Shown: positions 1 through 7,977 of the stretch, piece by piece | Layout of the letters: each line of letters starts with the position of its first letter | Numbering within the stretch: position 1 is the first letter of the stretch | Source of the DNA: Chara braunii | Taxonomy: Eukaryota > Streptophyta > Charophyceae > Charales > Characeae | Direction: 5' to 3' | DNA: 23,865 nucleotides | NCBI GenBank assembly: GCA_003427395.1 | Contig: BFEA01000046.1 | Location: 1,429,495-1,453,359, forward strand | Notes under the pieces: model-generated | The model's input: the letters and a program-made list of their open reading frames with translations, nothing else | Told to the model about the DNA's origin: nothing | Database searches by the model: none | Program-made: the position numbers and the translations under genes

Positions 1-100
1 CCTCCTAATATATTTTGTTTTTTGTTTTTTTTTGCTCGAGGGGGTGGGGCTGGGGGTGCGCCGCCCCATGCCACCACTCAATTTTTTTGTGCCCCTCCGT

Positions 101-250
101 AGCGGCCGCCATGCGTCCGCGAAGTCGCGCGTCCACGTCCGCAGGATCACGGACCTGGCCGCGACCGCGAACTTCGTCGTGCTTGACCGTCGCTGGGGGG
201 GATACGTAGTTGCCGATGGGGTAGAGCAAAGTTATATAGGCAAAATCAGG
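101..250 (+). other. Short GC-rich coding-like island, possible exon remnant
   Basis: From GCG (about 113) one + frame runs 23 codons with G or C at every third position, while second positions are mixed, which is a coding-like signature. The peptide (for example SRVHVRRITDLAATANFVVL, then a DRRWGGYVVADG part) is not one I recognise. The frame stops at a TGA touching ATGAGTAAGT (about 256-265), which resembles a splice donor. A CCTCCGTAG acceptor-like site lies at its left edge. It is too short to call a gene; a reverse-strand frame is also open here. Confidence 0.25.
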
Positions 251-299
251 AGGAGATGAGTAAGTACGGACTGGTTCGCCTATATGTTGTCTAGTCATT

Positions 300-720
300 T
301 TTAGCTTGAGTGAGAGTTAAAACTTTGTCTTTTCTTTTCTTATTTTTTATTGATAGATTCAGATTTTAGTACCTATGCTCTTTGGCTGTACAGGTGAGGT
401 TTATGGCGTATGTCTACTATTGAGGATTTCAATAGTGATTTGAGATTTGAGGTTCAGTGATGTGACATATGTACAGTGGGATTACTTTTCTTCTGACTCT
501 TGAGAGTCAGGCCCGACTCTGATTTTGAGTACATTTTTGGCAGAGTGTTTGCCTTGTATTATAATAGGAGTGATTTTACTCAATCTGACTAAGACTACGA
601 ATCTGGACCATTATTTGTATTTTGGATGAGACATCTCATCCCTGAGGGTATATTAAGTTGAGATATTACATGAGGCTATTTCTTTGTATATGACGATTTC
701 AATCACTCTCACATGTGTGG
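300..720. other. Gene-free AT-rich stretch
   Basis: I see no gene here. The only structure is a small perfect hairpin, TGACTCTTGAGAGTCA, near 496-511. Confidence 0.5.
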
Positions 721-1324
721 TGGTGTAACCAATTCACACAGTGCGACAACAACAATCGCAATGGACGAGAGCAATCAAACCCATAGACAGAGAGGACAAG
801 AGACATAACTTATAGACAACCAATAGAGAAGGGAGAAGACCGGGAAGGGAATTTGCCAGCCATTGGTAACAATATACGACAGAGTTGCGACAAAGTTGAC
901 AAGCCACACTCACGTAGTCTAATCTGTACAGAGGTTACTATGTTGAGAGAATGATGGTATAACCAATTCACACAGTGAGGCAACAACAATCGCAATGGAC
1001 GAAAGCAATCAAACCCATAGACAGAGAGGACAAGCGACACAACTCATAGACAACCATAAGGGAGAAGACCGGAAAGGAATTGACCAGGCATTGGTACCAA
1101 TAGACGACAGAGTTGCCACAAAGTCGACAAGCCACACTCACGTACTCTAATCTCTACGGAGGTTACTATGTTGAGAGAATGGTGGTATAACCAATTCACA
1201 CAATGAGGCAACAACAATCGCAATGGACGAGAGCAATCAAACCCATAGACGGAGAGGACAAGAGACACAACTCATAGACAACCAATAAGAAGCGAGAAGA
1301 CCGGGAAGGGAATTGACCAGCCAT
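721..1324. repeat. 228-234 bp tandem repeat, about 2.6 copies
   Basis: Copies begin at TGGTGTAACC (721), TGGTATAACC (955) and TGGTATAACC (1183), giving periods of 234 and 228 bp. The third is truncated after GAATTGACCAGCCAT. The copies are highly similar. Two near-identical minus-strand frames (810-1040, 1044-1268) follow from the repeat and I do not consider them genes. Confidence 0.88.
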
Positions 1325-1530
1325 GTGTAGTTTTATCCTGATGTATGATGACTTTGTGTGAGAGATGTATAAAAAACATCTCGTCTATTTTGCATTTTGT
1401 GAATGTGAACTGTCTACTCTTCGGTATACTCGTGCGGTCTGCCCATTCGCAGATGATAAAATCGAGTATAAGGGGAGGACGTGCAGTCTGTTTTTTTGTA
1501 AAGTTTGTGAGAATCCTAAAGGATTTATGA

Positions 1531-1828
1531 GTCTTTGAGTCTCGAATGTTTACCATGTCAAATGTTAATTGTTGTGTTGTGATGAGGACCCATAAGTTTG
1601 TATCTCAAGTTCTGAGTCATTTTATGGTTAATTCACCTTTAAGAGAGAAGGTGATTATTTGTTTATTTGAAGACTCATCTTCAGTAGAAGATGTTTTAAA
1701 AAGGTCGTGTGAAAGTTCATCCTAGAGAGAGGGGTAACTGGGAGACCTAACGAGTGAGACCTCCTTCAGATGAAAGAGCGTTAAAAGATTTAATGGCATG
1801 GAAAGTAGAGTTGAAAGATAAAGTTTGA
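1531..1828 (+). pseudogene. Decayed coding-like stretch, unidentified
   Basis: A frame open from 1531 to a TAG at 1723-1725 contains ATG at 1555 and 1582 and reads protein-like (MRTHKFVSQVLSHFMVNSPL, then EKVIICLFEDSSSVEDVLKR). A second + frame then takes over (HPRERGNWET, stop at 1748-1750, RVRPPSDERALKDLMAWKVE) and ends at TGA 1826-1828. Charge distribution and helix-like spacing suggest a degraded protein with at least one frameshift and one stop, perhaps from a retroelement. I cannot name the family, and chance is a real alternative. Confidence 0.3.
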
Positions 1829-2510
1829 CGAGATTGACCAAGTTTTGTTTGGTCATTAATGTAATTTTGGAGGTCGCAAGAGTGATTTATTTGCAGGATG
1901 TCATTAAGATGTGTAATCTCCTTACTTTGATCAAGTTAGAAGGTCACGGCCTTGTGAATCTGACAGTGATTTTGTTTTGTGAAATTGTAGTGGATGTCAT
2001 GCTCTCGGTGTTGTCCCACAGAGGACTGGTAAATGTCTTTAATGTGTGACAGACTGTTGCGTAGTCCCACAATGGGCCTATATTGTTGCGACACGCCGTT
2101 CAACCACTTGAGCTAATCTTAAGGCATTTACGGGAATACCAAGCTAACGGTGAAGTTTAGCATCACTGAGGTGCAACCCCTTATGTTCATTGCTGATCGG
2201 CGTAAACTGACGGCATGTCCACGTCTCACCAAATGAGTAAAGACTTAAAAGGATTTGACGACCCATGAGGGTTTAACTTCCTGCGAACTGTCGTTGGGAT
2301 AAGAGTCGAGTCAATTCAGTTTTTTTTTTTTTTTTTTCAGAATCATGATTGAATGCTTATCAATAGAAAACCTATCATGGCGTAAGCTGTGAAACACTAC
2401 CGCTAAAATAACGATGTGGTGGGCCGTACATCTCGCTCAATCACCCAGACTATAGTGGACCAAGATGGAAGTCTGACCCTCCTATACAAGACTGCAAGAA
2501 GAGTCTAAGG
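1829..2510. other. Gene-free stretch with an 18-base T run
   Basis: A weak 74-codon frame (1825-2049, TTG start) shows no recognisable features. The T run is at 2320-2337. An isolated tRNA A-box-like motif on the minus strand (about 2101-2115) lacks the rest of a tRNA. Confidence 0.45.
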
Positions 2511-2511
2511 G

Positions 2512-2514
<3 letters not shown>

Positions 2515-2547
<33 letters not shown>
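2515..2547. repeat. (AT)n microsatellite
   Basis: About 16 AT units lie at the left edge of the TIR element. Confidence 0.95.
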
Positions 2548-2550
<3 letters not shown>

Positions 2551-2553
2551 TTA

Positions 2554-3294
2554 CAGGGTTACCGGCGTTCAAGACGGTCCGAACGCCCGAACGTATGGGA
2601 CCCCTTGGGGATGCGTTCGGCTGTTCTGGTCGAACCTGGACAAAAAAAAAAAAAAACAAGTTCGTCAAAAAAATTGAAACAAATATATGTTATGAATAAA
2701 AATAAATTAAACAAGATTTGTCTGAGCATTACATCCGGATTCCTTACCAAATTTGAAATAAAAATAAAAAATGGAAAATAAATACTAATAATAAAAATAA
2801 ATAAAAATAAAAAAAGAATTAAATTTAGTGTGTGCGCGAGTATGTTTTCGACACCGCCATCTTTGGCGATTTTATTTTTTTTGCATAGCTAAATGCCCTG
2901 AAAATTTACAGATGTGTACTTCGCATAATACAAAACCCACTAAAAAAGTTTCAAAAAATAATAAAATTGTTTAGACCCCGAACTAAAGTGAAAACAAAAA
3001 GTAAAAAGTGAAAAAATATGTGGGCAAGCATGTTTTGACACCGCAGAAAAAATCTTTGGCGATTTTTAATTCTTATTGGGCAAAGCCAAATGAATCGAAA
3101 CTTTACATGCATGGTTCCCACGTCATAGAGAACTCACAAAAAAAATGTCAGAAAAAAATTATTATCTTTAGGCCCCGAAATAATTTTTGGTGGGGGCCGA
3201 ATGTCGTCGGGTTCGGACCTCGTACGGAGCCCCGAACGCCTGTACATACGGAGGTCTGCCCGGGAACCTCCGTACGAACTAGCTGGTGACCCTG
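2554..3294. mobile_element. 741 bp terminal-inverted-repeat element inside an (AT)n tract
   Basis: The left end CAGGGTTACCGGC and the reverse complement of the right end, CAGGGTCACCAGC, match at 11 of 13 positions. Both ends abut AT microsatellite (2515-2547 left, 3295-3315 right), consistent with insertion into (TA)n. The 8 bp outside each end (TAAATTTA, TATATATA) agree at 6 of 8 positions, so an 8 bp hAT-like duplication is possible but not clean. GC-rich subterminal segments carry CGAACGCC and CCGAACG motifs on both sides, and the middle is AT-rich and duplicated. No transposase is present, so it is non-autonomous and MITE-like. Confidence 0.7.
2828..3190. repeat. Diverged internal tandem duplication (about 180 bp unit) of the TIR element
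   Basis: Both halves follow the same order: GTATGTTTTCGACACCGC or GCATGTTTTGACACCGC, CTTTGGCGATTTT, GCATAGCTAAATG or GCAAAGCCAAATG, an A-rich stretch, then TTTAGACCCCGAA or TTTAGGCCCCGAA. The halves are clearly related but well diverged. Confidence 0.7.
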
Positions 3295-3315
3295 TATATA
3301 TATATATATATATAT
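3295..3315. repeat. (TA)n microsatellite
   Basis: About 10 TA units lie at the right edge of the TIR element. This is probably the other half of one target tract. Confidence 0.9.
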
Positions 3316-4742
3316 CGTCACAAATAGATATATATATTTGATTGTGAGAATTGTTGGGAGGAAGGCAAGAATACCTTCAAAGGTCTCGGTTAGGGTCCGC
3401 GTCCCTAGTTATGGCCCTGCTTGCGGGGTAGAGACTAAATGGGACTCGGACACTTAACGAGAAGTTGGCGTTTGTCGAGGGCAATGGGGAGAGGACGGTT
3501 CAAATGGCCGCTGAAACTTATGTTGTAGTGTATATGCGTACTACACCGACGTCCTACTGCCAGGACAATACAGACCCGTGTTAGAATCCTGACAGCATAT
3601 AGTTGTGTTTGGCATGGATTGAGGGAGGCATCGAACCAGAGTCTGTCGGCTGATCGGATTGGTTTTTTTTTTCATCAGCAGTTTTGGATTATGATTGAAC
3701 TGATAGTTTTTTTATTCTGCGAAGCGAAAGGGACGTCGCTTAATATGGTTCGGTAAGCTGTAGGCGCGAATACCCTTACAAGGGTATCTGCCCTGGTTTT
3801 TGCAAGCGGTAGAAAATAAATTAGTTTAAAAGTTTAAATATATCGCGCGAGCCGCGACTGTAATTTACCTTGACCAGATGGCTGTCTAGTTTAAAGAGTG
3901 CGTGGGCGCGCGGACTAGAAGCGCGCGTGATTTTTTTATTTGTTGATGATTGAACAGTCGGCGTGATCACCGACCCAATTTTCATTTCTGATTAAACTAG
4001 GTTTAAGAGGGTTTTGTCTCTCGATTGGTGTGCTTGCCTACGACTTATGCGTACGTACGAGGGACGGTATCGACAATAATGTGAATTTGAAAGCGTTTCG
4101 GTAGGTCTGCGCGCTACGCAATATCTGTTTATTTAAGTGTCAGTCAATACTAGACTCAACCTTGGGCCTAGTACTATTGGTTACGGTATGAGACTTCTAA
4201 CCAGAAGATTCAAGGATCAAGATCGAGCGACGGCGACGCGGGAATGTCAGAGTAGCGCAAAGGGACCGAGAGGTTGAGGGTTTGGCGGGGCTATCCCCTT
4301 GTATTTTGTTGTTGGCGGAGTCGAAATAGTACTAACGGTTTTCCTTTTTCCCGATGACTAGTAGTTTTAGGTATTTTATTGTTTTTATCATCGATATTAT
4401 TTGACTTTATGCTTTGATTTTTCTTAAAGTCCGACGTGACACCGACCACGGGTGGCCGGCTCAGCAGTCAAGGACTTTGAGCGCACGCCTCTTTGGTTGA
4501 CTGGCGGGTTCCTGCAGGATCGAGATGGGGAGTCATACTCAGGGAGGAAGGCCCGAGGCACAATAAGGAGGCTCACAACTGATCTGAGTGCCCAGTAATC
4601 ACATGGGATTTTCCTCTGCTTCGGCCTTCCAAGTTCCCAAGTGACTACCTGTTATTACCACTAAGATTTGCATAGGGCCGCTGCTTTTAGGCCCATGCAT
4701 GGACCCTTTAGCAAAAACCGCACCCCCTTTCCGACTTTATTT
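3316..4742. other. Gene-free stretch, 1.4 kb
   Basis: I see no gene or element that I can name. A + frame from about 3349 to 3582 is interrupted by one stop and reads weakly protein-like, but it is too short and unfamiliar to call. ATACCCTTACAAGGGTAT at 3770-3787 is a perfect small hairpin. A B-box-like GGTTCGATGCC lies on the minus strand at 3627-3637 without a matching A box. Confidence 0.45.
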
Positions 4743-5041
4743 TCCAAGGTCGGACCAATCCCAGGCCCGCACTATTTTTAGTGCAGGCTTGTGCTATTTT
4801 TAGCACACGCCCGTGCGATTTTTAGCGTGGGCCCGCGCTATTTTTTGCGCAGGCCCGTGCTAATCTTAGCACAGGCCCGTGCTATTTCTTGTGCAGACCC
4901 GTGCTATTTTTAGCTCAGGACTGGCTGTTCGCGTTCCAAAGTCCGGACCGTCCCAGTCCTGCACTAATTTTAGCACAGGCCCGTCCTATTTTTAGCACTA
5001 GCCGCGCTAATATTAGCGCAAGCCTATGCTATTCCTAGCAG
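4743..5041. repeat. 22 bp hairpin-unit minisatellite, 11 units in two sub-arrays
   Basis: Each unit is an AGGCCC-like 6 bp spacer plus a 16 bp inverted repeat around a T-rich centre. Units start at 4769, 4791, 4813, 4835, 4857, 4879 and 4901, then 4961, 4983, 5004 and 5026, so the period is 22 bp throughout with one 21 bp step. Arms vary in paired fashion: GCACTA/TAGTGC, GTGCTA/TAGCAC and GCGCTA/TAGCGC. Each sub-array is preceded by a related leader (TTCCAA.GTC.GGACC..TCCCAG, at 4743 and 4935), forming a higher-order repeat of about 192 bp. The array ends about 50 bp before a TATA box, so it could be upstream promoter repeats, for example of an LTR-like unit. Confidence 0.88.
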
Positions 5042-5082
5042 TGGCCCCGACCATAGGACTGCTGCACTTGGCCCGACGATCC

Positions 5083-5108
5083 GGCCTCTCCACTATAAAA
5101 GAGAGGCC
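5083..5108 (+). promoter_or_regulatory. TATA box framed by a perfect palindrome
   Basis: GGCCTCTC (5083-5090) and GAGAGGCC (5101-5108) are perfect inverted arms flanking CACTATAAAA, which with the next G forms TATAAAAG (5094-5101). It lies just after the 22 bp array. Such an arrangement is common in retrotransposon LTRs (U3 repeats, then TATA), but I found no second LTR, primer-binding site or polyprotein to support that. Confidence 0.4.
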
Positions 5109-5539
5109 GTATAATTCAAGAGCGAGAGAGAAACACTTGTGGGAGTACGGACATGCTGGTGGAACGGAACTGGAGTTATAATACCGTAAACGAGCTGGAA
5201 CAGGTCGTGGCAATTAAGGGAAGAGGTAAGGAAAGGGGAATGGCTGCATCGGGGGGAAGTGGTGTCCCAGAGTTTCACCTGGCCATTGTCCCCCTGGATA
5301 TCTTCCCAACCCCTCACCTTCCCTTTCTCTCTCTCTCCTCTTTGCTTTCGTCATCTCCTTCCTTTTCTTCTCTCGGCTCACTCCTTCTCTTGCCATTGTC
5401 TAACCCCCGCGCGTGTCCTCTTCTTGCCTAGTGTGGCACATAAACATTACATGTGTATGCACATTCAGGCTGCCACAATATTGTGCATGGTCGCATGTGC
5501 CCCCTCTCATGATATGCACATACCCTCGCTCCATTTGAG
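5109..5539. other. Gene-free stretch with pyrimidine-rich segment
   Basis: I see no convincing gene. Nucleotides 5310-5400 are CT-rich, and overlapping frames here have no recognisable content. Confidence 0.45.
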
Positions 5540-5930
5540 CAGTGAACCGGAGCATGAGCTCTTGTACCTTCTGAGTCGCGAGCCAGTGAGCTTCCCTGCA
5601 TGATTCACAGCCACGAACCAGCGAGTTTCCACGTGCGATTCTGAGCCACGAGCCAGCGAGTTGCCCCGTGGGATTTTGAGCACGCACATCCCCATGCCCT
5701 GAATCAACGACTCAACGAGCTAGCACTCGCATCCGCTGCCATCTACCAATAGGTTGGCGCGTGTATCTCTGGACCACTGGTCAACCAGCAACAGTGCGTA
5801 TCTACACATCACAGATAGGCAACCCAGCGCGCGTATTTACGTGCCCTCAATCAAGCCAACCAGCGCTTGTATCTGCACACTATTGATCTGAGAGCAAGCA
5901 CGCGTGTCTCTATACGCGCGCACACCGTGC
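5540..5930. repeat. 35-36 bp degenerate minisatellite, about 9-11 units
   Basis: GCCACGAGCCAGCGAGTT-type units start at about 5540, 5575, 5610 and 5645 with an exact 35 bp period. After about 80 bp of weaker similarity, GCGCGTATCT-type units follow at about 5763, 5798, 5833, 5869 and 5905 (35-36 bp). The two sub-families share the period but little sequence. Confidence 0.72.
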
Positions 5931-6069
5931 TCAATTGGAAACACGGATCTGCCTGCTCGCGCGCACTATGCGAGCTTGTGCGTTTTCCTCACAACATGCC
6001 ATGTTCCGTGTCCTACTCGAATGGTGACCTGTATCCCTGTGCACTTCGCAACGATGCGCGCCCGACCTG

Positions 6070-6552
6070 TGTATTGATTCGAGATTGTGCACTAAATGCA
6101 TTCCATTTCAGGGATCAGATCGTGACTATGCGCTCACTGCATTTCGTACCAGGGATCAGTTCGGGATTGTGCGCTCGACACATTCCGCACCAGGGATCAG
6201 TTCAGGATTGTGCGCTCGCCGCATTCCGTTCCAGGGATCAGATCAAGATTGTGCGCTCGCTTCATTTCGTACCCGGGATCAGTTCGAGATTGTGCGCTCG
6301 CTGCATTCCGTTCCAGGGATCAGATTGGGATTGCGCGCTCGCTGAGTTCCAGTCTAGGGATCGGATCGAGACTGCGCGGTAGCTGCATTTCGTACGAGGG
6401 ATCAGTTCGGGATTGTGCGCTCGCTGCATTTCAAACCAGGGATCAGTTCGAGACAGTGCGCCTGCTGCATTTCATACCAGGGATCAGATCGTGTCCGAGC
6501 GCCCACCGCATTTCATACCATGGGTCAAACTATGGTCGTTCGCTAACTGCAT
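6070..6552. repeat. 41 bp minisatellite, about 11-12 units with no indels
   Basis: GGGATCAG-type starts fall at 6111, 6152, 6193, 6234, 6275, 6316, 6357, 6398, 6439, 6480 and (degenerate) 6521, always exactly 41 bp apart. A degenerate unit precedes them at 6070. Units differ by several substitutions each but by no insertion or deletion. The usual order in a unit is GGGATCAG, TTCGGGATTGTGCGCTCGC, TGCATT and CGTACCA. All three + frames stay open over long parts of the array, because the unit contains no stop and 41 is not a multiple of 3. Confidence 0.93.
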
Positions 6553-6734
6553 GAGTGTCAGAGCACCCCGATGATTCAAATCTCCACGATTGTTCCATCC
6601 GGGTTGCCATCTATTTAGGACTACGCATTTCGGCCTCTGATGATTCCTCTATTCGAGATTGGTCCACTATATTTCCAATGATTCGGAAATCAGTCCCCAC
6701 GCACGGACAATATTTAATTTTGGGCAAACGATCG

Positions 6735-7475
6735 CAGACCGGTAATGCTAACAACATTCATACTCCGTTCACACTGAGAACGGTAGTGATGGACCGTGTT
6801 CACACTTGGGACGGGAGTTCAGGATCGTGTTCACTCTCAAAACGGTAATATCGGACATCGTTTCTCCAAAGTGGCAGAGCAAGGTCATTGTTGAGCGTGC
6901 ACCCATGCCAGAACTTGTCGACTTTAGCGCGCGCCCAGGCCAGACATTGCTGCCTCGGTGCGCGCCCAGGCTTGGTGCCGCTCATTTCGTGCGCGCCCAG
7001 GCCCGACATTGATGTTTTAGTGCACGCCCGTGCCGGGTGTCAGTGGTTCAATGTGCACCTTGACGTGGTGCGCCCCCATGCTTAGTGCTGCTGATTCAGA
7101 ACACGCCCCTGCTAAGTTCTGCTGATTCAGAACGCGCCGGTGCTTAGAGTAGCTGATTTAAGTGCGTATCTAGACCCGGCATTGATGTTTTGGTGTCCGC
7201 CTATGCTAAGCGTTGCTGTTTGAGTGCGCACCCAGGCCCAAATGTGATCATTTGGTGTGCGCCCAGCCTGAACTGGGTGTTTTAGTGTGCGCCCCTGCTT
7301 GGACTTGCAGGTACGTTGCAACGATGCACTCCCAACCGTTTTTTAGTGTGTGCCATGACATTCTGATGATTCTAGAACGCGCATGCTGGTATGATGGTTT
7401 GGGAATGCGTACCCTGCTAAGTCTGATTGGTTTAAGGCCGTATGCTTTGTTGGATTGATGCCCGAGTGTTGCGGC
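6735..7475. repeat. 31 bp degenerate minisatellite, roughly 20 units
   Basis: GTTCAC lies at 6767, 6798 and 6829, and CGCGCCCAGG-type motifs at 6930, 6961, 6992 and 7023. Successive 31-base units such as those beginning GTGCGTATCTAGACCC and GTGTCCGCCTATGC follow, with the same phase for most of the stretch. The typical order is GTGCGCGCCCAGGC, TTGGTG and GCTGATTCAG. Degeneracy rises toward the right end. Confidence 0.8.
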
Positions 7476-7555
7476 CTGTATGATTAGGCCCCCATTCCCA
7501 TTGATTCGACTCCTTGCCGATCAGTCTCTATACAGGTGATACTTTTTCAGTCCTT

Positions 7556-7563
7556 GTGCAAAC
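7556..7563. repeat. Target-site duplication, left (GTGCAAAC)
   Basis: This 8 bp direct repeat immediately precedes the hAT-type left terminus and is identical to 9812-9819. Confidence 0.88.
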
Positions 7564-7711
7564 CAGGGCTGGGCCGGCGACCGGCCGGTCGGGCTGCCCC
7601 GGTCCAACCGGGGTTCCGGACCGGCCCAGGGGGGGTCAACCGGCAAACCAGATGGCCCCAAAAAACGGCCAATTTTTTTTATTATTATTATTTTTTTAGC
7701 GGGATCCGACT

Positions 7712-7872
7712 GCGCTTGCCGAGATCTGTCGGATTCCACAATAAAACTTTGACGGTTGGACTTTTTTTTTGGGGTGTGCCGAGAGGGGGGGGGGGGAGGG
7801 GGGCGCTTGCCGAGATCTGTCGGATTCCGCAATAAAACTTTGAAGGTTGGACTTTTTTTTAGGGGTGTGCCG

Positions 7873-7893
<21 letters not shown>
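7712..7893. repeat. 91 bp tandem duplication inside the hAT element
   Basis: GCGCTTGCCGAGATCTGTCG occurs at 7712 and again at 7803. Each copy is followed by the same TTTGA.GGTTGGACTTTTTTTT segment and then a GGGGTGTGCCG-G-run. The copies differ by a few substitutions and by the length of the homopolymer runs. Confidence 0.85.

Positions 7894-7907
<14 letters not shown>
7876..7907 (+). repeat. 32-base uninterrupted G run
   Basis: Thirty-two consecutive G residues follow GTGCCGGGA. A shorter G-rich stretch (about 7787-7803) sits at the end of the other copy of the 91 bp duplication. The run has strong G-quadruplex potential, and its exact length is likely to be uncertain in any assembly. Confidence 0.9.
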
Positions 7908-7908
<1 letters not shown>

Positions 7909-7977
7909 GGGCGAGGTCGAGAGTTGCGAGGGGGGTGTTGCGTTCAGGGCTTGCAGGCCTGCAAACAGCATCATGCA

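Noticed and set aside
101-120. NotI site followed by a Kozak-like GCCGCCATGCG, suggesting vector sequence
   Set aside because: The frame from that ATG is short and meaningless, and flanking DNA is ordinary genomic sequence. Coincidence in a GC-rich island is more likely.
2098-2118. tRNA A-box-like motif on the minus strand (TTAGCTCAAGTGGTT)
   Set aside because: There is no B box, no D-stem closure and no acceptor stem. Only a faint SINE-like possibility remains.
3627-3637. B-box-like GGTTCGATGCC on the minus strand
   Set aside because: It has no A box upstream on that strand and no cloverleaf, so it is probably chance.
4430-5200. Complete LTR retrotransposon
   Set aside because: The array and TATA box resemble a U3 region, but no paired LTR, primer-binding site, polypurine tract or reverse transcriptase fragment was found.
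4743-7475. Possible CRISPR array
   Set aside because: Units are contiguous, degenerate tandem repeats without unique spacers between identical repeats, and the context is eukaryotic.
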